Assembly (NCBI GenBank): GCA_910589555.1
Contig: CAJUTE010000002.1
Span: forward strand, 109,712-173,711
Origin: an uncultured Muribaculum sp.
GTDB lineage: Bacteria; Bacteroidota; Bacteroidia; Bacteroidales; Muribaculaceae
Direction: 5' to 3'
DNA length: 64,000 nucleotides
In this document: one piece after another, positions 28,325 to 35,056 of the stretch
Numbering within the stretch: position 1 is the first letter of the stretch
Layout: each line of letters starts with the position of its first letter
Notes under the pieces: model-generated
The model's input: only the letters and a program-made list of their open reading frames with translations
Databases searched by the model: none
What the model was told of the DNA's origin: nothing
Made by a program: the position numbers and the translations under genes

Positions 28325-28915
28325 TCAGGCGGAGAGAACGATATTGTTCTCTTCGGCTATGCGTCTCATGTTCATAAGCGCGTAGCGCATACGCCCGAGC
28401 GCAGTGTTAATGCTGACTCCGGTAGCATCGGCGATCTCCTTGAAGCTCATGTCGTTGTAGTATCTCATCAATACCACTTCGCGTTGAGGAGCCGGGAGAG
28501 CGTCGATTATTTTTCTTACATCGGCACGGATCTGGTCGTTGACCAGCAGATCTTCGATGTTTTCTTCGCAGAGGTCGCGGCGGTTGAGGAGATTTGTGGT
28601 CTCGTCGTCGGTGGACACGCTGTTCTCTGATTTTTCCTGGCGGTAAAAATCGATGATAAGGTTATGAGCTATGCGGGTAAGCCAAGCTCCGAACTTACCG
28701 TTTTCGATGTATCTGCCCTGTTTCAGGGTCATTATTATCTTAATGAATGTATCTTGAAAAATGTCATTGGCTATCTCTTCGTTTTTCACTATGCGCAATA
28801 TGTAAGAGTATAGTTTAGCCTGATGACGTTGCAGCAATGTGTCAAATGCGGCGTTATTTCCATCGATATACATTCTCACCAACTGCTCGTCGGTGAGTGT
28901 TTTCATTATGTGCAT
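28325..28915 (-). CDS. ECF-type RNA polymerase sigma factor
   Basis: 196 residues from the first ATG; Met4 (28906) is an equally good start. Region 2 covers about residues 25-95 (DIFQDTFIKIIMTLKQGRYIENGKFGAWLTRIAHNLIIDFYRQ) and region 4 about 130-190 (LPAPQREVVLMRYYNDMSFKEIADATGVSINTALGRMRYALMNMRR). There is no region 3, which places it in the ECF-like group of sigma-70. No anti-sigma gene is adjacent, so it is unlike the SusCD-linked sigma/anti-sigma pairs. It converges with the thioredoxin gene and has its own promoter at 29001-29031. Confidence 0.93.
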   Translation of the reverse strand: MHIMKTLTDEQLVRMYIDGNNAAFDTLLQRHQAKLYSYILRIVKNEEIANDIFQDTFIKIIMTLKQGRYIENGKFGAWLTRIAHNLIIDFYRQEKSENSVSTDDETTNLLNRRDLCEENIEDLLVNDQIRADVRKIIDALPAPQREVVLMRYYNDMSFKEIADATGVSINTALGRMRYALMNMRRIAEENNIVLSA

Positions 28916-29000
28916 TACTTTTAAAGATTATTGTTTAGAGTAATGTCAATACGATAGGCTATAGATTGTTAAGTTATAAAATAGATTGATTTATCGGTTG

Positions 29001-29031
29001 CAAATATAGGAACTTATAATTTAATACCAAA
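29001..29031 (-). promoter_or_regulatory. Promoter for the sigma factor gene
   Basis: On the minus strand TTTG (29028-29031), 19 bases, TATATTTG (29001-29008): a full Bacteroidetes-type promoter. The expected leader before the ATG is about 80 bases. Confidence 0.7.
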
Positions 29032-29212
29032 ATGAATTAATTTATTTTAGCGATTTTAGCGCAATAAACGGGCGATTTGTGAGTTGCAGGTCTTGGCGAT
29101 AACAACTGTTTCGATTTATTCAAATTTGTTTGCGTAATTTCGACGGGCGATATAATAAAACGGCAAAGCATTACGTTTTAAAATTGTATTGATAATGCAA
29201 AATAAGTAGCCT

Positions 29213-29383
29213 ATGGATGAAAATTCTACTCCGTCACGTATAGAGCCTAAAAATACCGCTACGGTTCACACCCCGGCATCCCAACCCGACAAACGCACTA
29301 TTGCCATCATCAAGCAGTTTGCGCGCTGCTACAATGTGTCGGCAGCCCTTCCTGTGGCAATCAACTCCTTGATACTTAATTAG
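29213..29383 (+). CDS. Small conserved-looking protein of 56 residues, function unknown
   Basis: ATG at 29213 to TAG at 29383. The protein is basic in its second half, with PDKRTIAIIKQFARCYNV and the C-terminus INSLILN. The pattern (proline-rich lead, then KxTIxxIKQFARxY, then a short hydrophobic end LILN) reads like a real short family and I think I have seen similar short Bacteroidales proteins, but I cannot name it. It is preceded by a weak -7 match (TAATTTCG near 29140) and lies divergent from the sigma factor. The competing minus-strand frame 29234-29446 has no promoter and no family-like features. Confidence 0.5.
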   Translation: MDENSTPSRIEPKNTATVHTPASQPDKRTIAIIKQFARCYNVSAALPVAINSLILN

Positions 29384-29491
29384 GAGGCTTGCCGCAGTCT
29401 CAGGTACGCCGCTTCGATTGGTTGGTGTTAAACGACCGCGTATCAAGCTGAAGCATACTTAGATAGCCTGCTTTTTTCGGGTGGGTTGATA

Positions 29492-29523
29492 TTTGCGCAA
29501 ATGAACGAAAAACATTATCTTTG
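29492..29523 (+). promoter_or_regulatory. Promoter upstream of the 60-residue protein
   Basis: TTTG at 29492-29495, 20 bases, TATCTTTG at 29516-29523. It predicts a start near 29530 and a leader of about 80 bases that contains a small hairpin (CCGTTCAATTTCGGACGG around 29577). Confidence 0.7.
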
Positions 29524-29610
29524 CGTTGTTCGATAAAGTTAATGTTGATATCGGATAATAGAAAGATAAAATTCAGCCGTTCAATTTCGGACGGTTTAAA
29601 TTAAAATATT

Positions 29611-29793
29611 ATGATTCCCTCAATTCCCAACCCACTTATGACGCGCGAGGATGTGACTAATTTCCGTCGCGAAATTGCTCGGCGTATGCGAGGGGAGTTT
29701 ACGCCTCAGGAACGGATGCGTTATGTCCGTGCAGAAAATGCCTACAAAGCCGTGATCAAAAATAATGGAGGTAAAAACCCGATACTCGGCTAG
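29611..29793 (+). CDS. Small protein of 60 residues, function unknown
   Basis: The protein starts MIPSIPNPLMTREDVTNF and is charged and probably helical in the middle (RREIARRMRGEFTPQERMR), ending GGKNPILG. There is no signal peptide or TM. Support for it being real: a consensus promoter at 29492-29523, an A/T-rich leader directly before the ATG, and Arg/Glu-rich amphipathic content that is not typical of random frames. It ends 12 bases from the stop of the convergent GldB-like gene. An internal start at Met10 is possible. I recognise no family. Confidence 0.6.
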   Translation: MIPSIPNPLMTREDVTNFRREIARRMRGEFTPQERMRYVRAENAYKAVIKNNGGKNPILG

Positions 29794-29804
29794 CGGACTG
29801 TCTT

Positions 29805-30764
29805 TTATGGGGTGTATTGTGAGTCGATGAGGGCTGTGGGGGAGTTGTAGAACTCGGGGGAGAGCAACCATTGCAGCGTTTTTTCCGGATGCCGCTTGCG
29901 GTAGGATTCGACAATTTTATATCCGATGTATCGTGCGGCGCGTCCCGGAGCATCAGGATGCAGTATTGATGTTGCCGGTGCCGGTCTTGTCATGCGATCG
30001 GCTATCGCCGGATCCATGGAGAAAAGCATCTCCCGGTCAATCAGAGCGTTCCACATCGGTTTCTCATTTTCCGACAGCCACTTCCATGCATCGGAGTCAT
30101 ATCCCATGCTTTCCGCTATGTCATTTCCGGGAACTACGTCGTTCACGGCTGCGAGTACGGCACCTTCATAAAGTGTACGGTTTAGCAGAGTGGATTCATT
30201 GCCGGAAATAAATGGGAAACGATCGGAGATCAATGCCTCGGCTACATCGTATGGCAGGTGGCGAGGGGTTTTGACGGTGCGTTGATATGGCTCGAAATAG
30301 CTGTAAGCCCCGTAGTCGCTTCCGAGGTAGTGGTTTAGTCCGAGCAGTAGCGCCCCGTCGGTAAGTATCACCGATTGATTATAGGTTGAGATGACTCCTA
30401 TGATTCTTTTCCATTTGACTTCGGGCAGCTTCTCGCTGAATGAGGTTTTCATTTCCCCCAATATTGTTTCCAGGGAGTCGGTCATGGTCAATCGTTCATT
30501 CACGTCTTTTCCGAACATAGTCAAGGCGTTGCTTCGTGAATATGCTTCAATGACAGAATCGGCGTTCACGGTGTCGCCTTTTGTGATGAATAGCGTGGCA
30601 TCGGGATATTTATTGCGGAATGCGGCTCGGTCGGCGGCATCCATCGCGTTATAGCGGGCAACGATTGAGTCAAACCGTTCGATTTCGGCTTTATCGGCTT
30701 GTGGCTTTTCCGTGCATCCGGCAAATATAATGGCTGTTATGTAAAGAGGAAGGAGCGGCTTCAT
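29805..30764 (-). CDS. gldB: GldB-like lipoprotein
   Basis: 319 residues. The lipobox IIFAGC puts the lipidated Cys at about residue 16, so it is membrane-anchored. The body resembles the gliding-motility lipoprotein GldB family: an N-terminal helical region (KAEIERFDSIVARYNAMDAADRAAFRNKYPD), then GLNHYLGSDYGAYSYFEPYQR and PYDVAEALISDRFPF, and a C-terminal GRAARYIGYKIVESYRKRHPEKTLQWLL. GldB is required for gliding in Flavobacterium, yet homologues are common in non-gliding Bacteroidales, where the role is unclear. No other gld or por gene is in the window. Family assignment is from memory of the pattern and is moderately sure. Confidence 0.65.
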   Translation of the reverse strand: MKPLLPLYITAIIFAGCTEKPQADKAEIERFDSIVARYNAMDAADRAAFRNKYPDATLFITKGDTVNADSVIEAYSRSNALTMFGKDVNERLTMTDSLETILGEMKTSFSEKLPEVKWKRIIGVISTYNQSVILTDGALLLGLNHYLGSDYGAYSYFEPYQRTVKTPRHLPYDVAEALISDRFPFISGNESTLLNRTLYEGAVLAAVNDVVPGNDIAESMGYDSDAWKWLSENEKPMWNALIDREMLFSMDPAIADRMTRPAPATSILHPDAPGRAARYIGYKIVESYRKRHPEKTLQWLLSPEFYNSPTALIDSQYTP

Positions 30765-30825
30765 AGTGAACCTCGGAGTAATGTAAAGTGCTTGTGAGAT
30801 AGATTTTCTATCGCATATTGTGGTT

Positions 30826-30833
30826 CAAAGTTA
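30826..30833 (-). promoter_or_regulatory. Promoter -7 element for the GldB-like gene
   Basis: Minus-strand TAACTTTG, 61 bases before the ATG. No -33 match at the usual spacing. Confidence 0.4.
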
Positions 30834-30901
30834 GTAATAATTGTATAAAATCGTGACTGTTTTGGCAAAAATTGCTAATTTTGCGGTACTAAAGCCTCTA
30901 T

Positions 30902-32014
30902 ATGGGTAGGAATCTACATTTAATATTTTCAGCGGTTTTCATCGTGTTTGCCGGTCTTCTTGCGTCGGGCAAAGACTTTGTGGTGGTCATTGACGCCGGT
31001 CACGGTGGTCATGATTTCGGCGCCATAGGCAAGAAAACCAATGAGAAGAGCATCAACCTGGGTGTGGCTCTGAAGCTTGGCGACATGATAAAAAAGAGCC
31101 ATAAGGATGTGAAGGTGGTGTATACCCGCAGCGGCGATTACTTCAAAGAGCTTCAGGAGCGTGCCGATATCGCCAATAAGGCGAATGCCGACCTGTTTAT
31201 ATCGATACATACTAATTCGGTCGACAAGAAGAACCGTAACCGCACAAAGATAAACGGCGCTGCCACTTATACGCTCGGGCTTCACAAGAGCGCCGCCAAT
31301 CTTGAGGTGGCGAAACGAGAGAACTCGGTGATCATGCTTGAGGATGACTACTCGGCGCGTTATTGTGGGTTTGATCCTAATTCTACCGAGTCCTACATAA
31401 TATTCGAGCTGAGCCAGAATAAGCATCTGGACCAAAGTATAGATTTTGCCGGAAAGGTGCAGAAAGAGATGGTGAGAATAGCCGGACGCAAGAACAACGG
31501 AGTGCGTCAGGCAGGATTTCTTGTGCTTGCGCGCACGAGTATGCCGGCGGTGCTTATTGAGCTGGATTTTATATGCAATCCTGAATCGGAGCGTTTCTTA
31601 GGTTCATCGTCAGGGCAAACTAAATTTGCCAAAGCGATATGCTCGGCATTTAATTCCTATAAGACTGCCTATGACCATGCGTCGGGGAAGCCCGGGGCGG
31701 TGTCGCCGGCGGTTCCGGAAGAATCTGTTGACGCTCATGAAGAGTGTGACGACAGTTACAATGACGCTGACGAGCCGACGTCGCCGATAGTTTATAAAAT
31801 CCAGTTTCTGTCGACCGATAAAAAGCTGAAAGCCGGTTGCCGGGAGTTCAAAGGACTCAAGAAAGTGGATTTTTATAAGGACGGCAGGATGTATAAATAC
31901 ACCGTAGGAAGTTATAACAACCGCAATTCCGCCCAAGTGGAGCTGCGTAAAATAAGAAAGATACATTCAGAAGCGTTTATAATAGAGACCCGCGACGGAG
32001 TGAGAATAAAATAA
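30902..32014 (+). CDS. N-acetylmuramoyl-L-alanine amidase with C-terminal SPOR-like domain
   Basis: 370 residues. After a signal peptide comes an Amidase_3 domain (about 25-260) with the zinc ligands His34 (IDAGHGGHDFGA) and Glu48 (TNEKSINLG), the third ligand in FISIHTNSVD and the catalytic Glu in AVLIELDFICN. A Ser/Pro/acidic linker follows, then a C-terminal SPOR-like domain (about 295-368; VYKIQFLSTDKKLKAG and YKYTVGSYNNRNSAQVELRKI). The enzyme cuts the amide bond between muramic acid and the stem peptide; SPOR domains bind denuded glycan at division sites. It is followed 22 bases later by the MlaD-like gene, a pairing I believe recurs in Bacteroidetes. TAATTTTG at 30876 is a possible -7. 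Confidence 0.93.
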   Translation: MGRNLHLIFSAVFIVFAGLLASGKDFVVVIDAGHGGHDFGAIGKKTNEKSINLGVALKLGDMIKKSHKDVKVVYTRSGDYFKELQERADIANKANADLFISIHTNSVDKKNRNRTKINGAATYTLGLHKSAANLEVAKRENSVIMLEDDYSARYCGFDPNSTESYIIFELSQNKHLDQSIDFAGKVQKEMVRIAGRKNNGVRQAGFLVLARTSMPAVLIELDFICNPESERFLGSSSGQTKFAKAICSAFNSYKTAYDHASGKPGAVSPAVPEESVDAHEECDDSYNDADEPTSPIVYKIQFLSTDKKLKAGCREFKGLKKVDFYKDGRMYKYTVGSYNNRNSAQVELRKIRKIHSEAFIIETRDGVRIK

Positions 32015-32036
32015 GAATCAGAAAAAAGAATAAAAG

Positions 32037-32933
32037 ATGAAATACTCAAAAGAATTGACTATCGGAGTTTCGGTGTTGGTTGCCGGAATATTGTTGTTTT
32101 TTGGTATCAACTACCTTAAAGGTATAAATATCTTCAGGGCTTCCAACTACTACTATGCCTCTTACACCAATGTTGCCGGACTGTCGGTATCGGCTCCTGT
32201 CACTCTTAACGGCTTAAAAGTGGGCGAAGTGAGGGAGGTTGCATACGAATATGACAATCCCGGTCATGTGTCGGTGGAGATGTCGCTTGATAAAAACATC
32301 AAGGTGCCCTCGGGAAGTAAGGCTGTGATTGAAAGTGATATTCTGGGTACGGCTACCATTGTCCTTAAGTTTTCGGATAATGCCGAGTCGCACACTGTCG
32401 GTGACCGCCTGATAGGAGAGACCGCTCCGTCAATGCTTGACGGTATTTCCTCGACGCTCGCTCCTGCTGCTGAATCGATATTGCCGAAGGTTGACTCTCT
32501 GTTGAGTTCGGTCAACCGTCTGGTGAGCGACAGCGCCCTGCTTGCTTCGGTAAAGCGTCTTGACGCTATCACAGCCAATCTGGAAGCCACCACGCTTTAT
32601 CTTAATCGCACACTTTCCACGATGCCCGCAACAATGAAGACCGTGAATGGTGTTGCCGTAAATCTTGATTCCATCACTTCTGACCTTGCAGTGGTGTCGG
32701 AGGAGCTGAAGGCGCTTCCGTTGAAGCAGACTGTTGACAACGTGAACGCGATTACATCCAATGTGAATGATATAACGACTAAAATCAACCGCCCCGACAA
32801 TACGCTCGGTTTGCTTCTCAACGATCGCCAACTTTATGACAGAGTTAATGGAGTTGCCGGAAGTCTTGACTCCATAATGATTGAGCTTAAGCAGAATCCG
32901 AAGAAGTATATCCCCTCGATCAAGGTATTTTGA
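32037..32933 (+). CDS. MCE/MlaD-family lipid-transport protein
   Basis: 298 residues. A single N-terminal TM (about 8-28, IGVSVLVAGILLFFGINYL) anchors it, followed by the MCE domain (about 38-115) with the hallmark GLSVSAPVTLNGLKVGEVREVAY and the ending SDILGTATIVLKF. The rest is a long helical region of repeated TM/Asn/Ser-containing heptads (about 140-290). MCE proteins carry phospholipids between membranes. The usual permease (MlaE) and ATPase (MlaF) genes are not in the window. It shares an operon with the amidase. Confidence 0.92.
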   Translation: MKYSKELTIGVSVLVAGILLFFGINYLKGINIFRASNYYYASYTNVAGLSVSAPVTLNGLKVGEVREVAYEYDNPGHVSVEMSLDKNIKVPSGSKAVIESDILGTATIVLKFSDNAESHTVGDRLIGETAPSMLDGISSTLAPAAESILPKVDSLLSSVNRLVSDSALLASVKRLDAITANLEATTLYLNRTLSTMPATMKTVNGVAVNLDSITSDLAVVSEELKALPLKQTVDNVNAITSNVNDITTKINRPDNTLGLLLNDRQLYDRVNGVAGSLDSIMIELKQNPKKYIPSIKVF

Positions 32934-33014
32934 TGGAAAAACATTATTTGGAATCATTCTAAATAGTTGATAACTTTTTCCGGAAAGTGTTCCACGGCGG
33001 TAAGTATTGAAATT

Positions 33015-33060
33015 TATAGGCAATAATGGCGTTTCACGCGAAACGCCATTATTGCCTATA
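33015..33060. repeat. Perfect 21-bp-stem palindrome upstream of dnaA
   Basis: TATAGGCAATAATGGCGTTT (33015-33034) is the exact reverse complement of AAACGCCATTATTGCCTATA (33041-33060); one further C-G pair leaves the four-base loop ACGC. It is 81 bases after the MlaD-like stop and 207 before the dnaA ATG. No T-run follows on either strand, so it is not a typical intrinsic terminator, although a bidirectional terminator remains possible. The rest of the gap (33061-33205) is A/T-rich with nothing I can name; I see no cluster of TTATCCACA DnaA boxes. Confidence 0.85.
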
Positions 33061-33205
33061 ATATTGTTGCTTGGGTTAATATGGTGAAAATCAACGGAAT
33101 GATTATTTTATGCGGCTCTGAAAGCTGATTTGAAAACAGAAATTCGTAATTGCTTGTGTTTTAGGTATATTGCGGTGAAATCTTAATTTCCAAATTTTTT
33201 TCTAA

Positions 33206-33236
33206 TTGTTTTTGAAAAAAAAGTTGGGGAAATTTG
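33206..33236 (+). promoter_or_regulatory. Probable dnaA promoter
   Basis: TTG at 33206-33208, 20 bases, then GAAATTTG at 33229-33236, which differs from TAnnTTTG only in the first base. Expected start near 33243, about 24 bases before the ATG. Confidence 0.45.
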
Positions 33237-33266
33237 CATTGTAAAAGCTTAACCCCTAATCGTTTT

Positions 33267-34652
33267 ATGAATCCCGATCATCAGCAACTGTGGGGAAATT
33301 GTCTTAAAATATTCAGAGACAATCTCACCATCGAACAATATAACTCATGGTTTGAGCCCATCATTCCTCTTAGCTTTGACGGCAAAGAGTTGTGGCTCGG
33401 CGTGCCTACAAACTTCTTTGTAGAACAACTTGAGGAGCGTTATTTCCCGCTGTTGAAGCGCACGTTGTGCCGTGTATATGGAAATGGGGTGCAGCTTTTC
33501 TACAAATTCAATGTGGTAGGCTCGGATCCGGGTTCGTCGATGGCTATCGCCAGCGCGGAGCCAACTACAGCGTTGAAGCCCATAGGTGGCAATCCGTTCA
33601 TTCAGCATCCGGTCATTGATGATCTTGACTCGCATCTGAATCCCAAGAACACTTTCAACAACTATTGCCCGGGAAATTCCAATAAGATTGCCCGATCGAT
33701 TGGCGAGGCAATTGCGTCAGACCCTAAGTGCAAGACGTTCAACCCGCTGTTCCTGTTCGGTCCCACCGGAGTTGGAAAGACTCACCTTGTGCAAGCTATC
33801 GGTATCGGCATCAAGGAGCGTGATCCCAAAGCACGCGTCCTCTACCTGTCGGCACGACTGTTTGAAAGCCAGTATACGGCAGCCGCCACTTCCAAGCCGA
33901 GCCGCGTGAATGAGTTCATCAACTTCTATCAATCGATTGATGTGCTCATCATCGACGACATTCAGGACTTGATGCACAAACCGGCTACTCAGACAGCGTT
34001 CTTCCACATCTTCAACCACTTGTTCCTGAACCAGCGCCAGATTATCATGTCGAGCGATTGCGCCCCTTCGATGATGAAGGATATGCACGAGCGCCTTTTG
34101 TCGCGATTCAAGTGCGGCATGACCTGCGAGCTGGAGAAGCCTGACTTTGATCTTCGCCGTGCGGTGCTTGCGCGTAAAGCGTCGCAGGAGGGTCTTGAGG
34201 TGCCTGCCGATGTGCTCGACTATATCGCGTCCAATGTGTCGGACAGCATCCGTGAGCTTGAAGGTATAATGGTGTCACTTGTCACCCATGCCACCATCCT
34301 TAACTGTGAGATAAGCGTGGAGCTTGCCCATAGAGTGCTCGGCAATGCCGTGAAGCTGCACAAGAAGGTCATAAACTTCGAGATGATAGCACAGAGTGTG
34401 AGCGACTATTATAATGTGGATCAGGACGCTATATTTGCGAAAAGCCGCAAGAGGGAGATTTCTGATGCCCGCCAGATGGTTATGTTCCTTGCTCGAAGAG
34501 ATGCGAAGATGCCTGTCACTGCGATCGGCACCCGTCTTTCCCGTACCCACGCCACCGTGCTCCACGCTTGCCGCAACATCGAGGAGCGCCTGTCGCTTGA
34601 ATCCAAGCTCCGTACTGATTTGGAAAAAATAGAATCCATGCTGAAAAAATAG
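33267..34652 (+). CDS. dnaA: Chromosomal replication initiator protein DnaA
   Basis: 461 residues from ATG 33267 (MNPDHQQLWGNCLKIFRDNL); an in-frame TTG at 33234 adds 11 unlikely residues. Domain I is at 1-80. The AAA+ domain has Walker A GPTGVGKTHL starting at residue 165 and Walker B VLIIDDIQDL. The C-terminal DNA-binding domain has ISDARQMVMFLAR and the signature helix TRLSRTHATVLHACRNIEER. It binds DnaA boxes and opens the origin. The usual dnaN neighbour is absent; a cell-wall operon is upstream and a small protein downstream. A palindrome lies before its promoter and a strong terminator after its stop. Confidence 0.97.
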   Translation: MNPDHQQLWGNCLKIFRDNLTIEQYNSWFEPIIPLSFDGKELWLGVPTNFFVEQLEERYFPLLKRTLCRVYGNGVQLFYKFNVVGSDPGSSMAIASAEPTTALKPIGGNPFIQHPVIDDLDSHLNPKNTFNNYCPGNSNKIARSIGEAIASDPKCKTFNPLFLFGPTGVGKTHLVQAIGIGIKERDPKARVLYLSARLFESQYTAAATSKPSRVNEFINFYQSIDVLIIDDIQDLMHKPATQTAFFHIFNHLFLNQRQIIMSSDCAPSMMKDMHERLLSRFKCGMTCELEKPDFDLRRAVLARKASQEGLEVPADVLDYIASNVSDSIRELEGIMVSLVTHATILNCEISVELAHRVLGNAVKLHKKVINFEMIAQSVSDYYNVDQDAIFAKSRKREISDARQMVMFLARRDAKMPVTAIGTRLSRTHATVLHACRNIEERLSLESKLRTDLEKIESMLKK

Positions 34653-34678
34653 ATTCCTTAAAAGGAGATTATCGTTCT

Positions 34679-34716
34679 TTAACCCCGGTGTGCAAGTATG
34701 TTGCACACCGGGGTTT
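34679..34716 (+). terminator. Terminator of dnaA
   Basis: AACCCCGGTGTGCAA (34681-34695) pairs perfectly with TTGCACACCGGGGTT (34701-34715), loop GTATG, 28 bases after the dnaA stop. The following T-tract is short (TTTATACTTTTG). Confidence 0.8.
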
Positions 34717-34750
34717 ATACTTTTGCATAAAACTTTTAGGATTAAGCTTT

Positions 34751-34963
34751 ATGGGAACGATAAACACTACCGATATTATTTTTGCAACTGTCATTCAGCA
34801 TGGCAGACAGATAGGCACCTTCAGATTGAGCGGAATCTCATCGATAACCGATATAATCAAGAGCGTGAGAAACATAGCCGCGAGAGTACCCGGGCTTGTC
34901 ACTCTGCAGCTGCGCAACGGCACTCAGGGGTGGACTCACCGCCACCCATGTATAATTTTTTGA
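34751..34963 (+). CDS. Small protein of 70 residues, function unknown
   Basis: ATG 34751 to TGA 34963 (MGTINTTDIIFATVIQHGRQ). The second half, SSITDIIKSVRNIAARVPGL then VTLQLRNGTQGWTHR, has a balanced beta-helix-beta look and the motif LRNGTQGW, which I associate with short Bacteroidales hypothetical proteins, though I cannot name the family. No signal peptide or TM. It lies between the dnaA terminator and the M16 promoter; its stop overlaps the -33 element of that promoter. The longer frames that begin inside the terminator (34688 and 34690) are not plausible starts. Confidence 0.6.
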   Translation: MGTINTTDIIFATVIQHGRQIGTFRLSGISSITDIIKSVRNIAARVPGLVTLQLRNGTQGWTHRHPCIIF

Positions 34964-34990
34964 GGGTCAGGAAACTTTTATGTACCTTTG
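34959..34990 (+). promoter_or_regulatory. Promoter for the M16 peptidase gene
   Basis: TTTG at 34959-34962, 20 bases, TACCTTTG at 34983-34990: exact Bacteroidetes form. The expected leader is about 60 bases. Confidence 0.75.
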
Positions 34991-35056
34991 TCAGTCTAAT
35001 AGGGTGTATCACGCACCTCTGTGATCTTGTAGAATATAACCAACATAATCATAGCA

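Noticed and set aside
29234..29446. 70-codon minus-strand frame opposite the 56-residue protein
   Set aside because: No promoter, no family pattern; the plus frame has a more protein-like sequence.
32934..33266. Replication origin upstream of dnaA
   Set aside because: No cluster of DnaA boxes is visible and dnaN is not adjacent; the palindrome alone is not enough.
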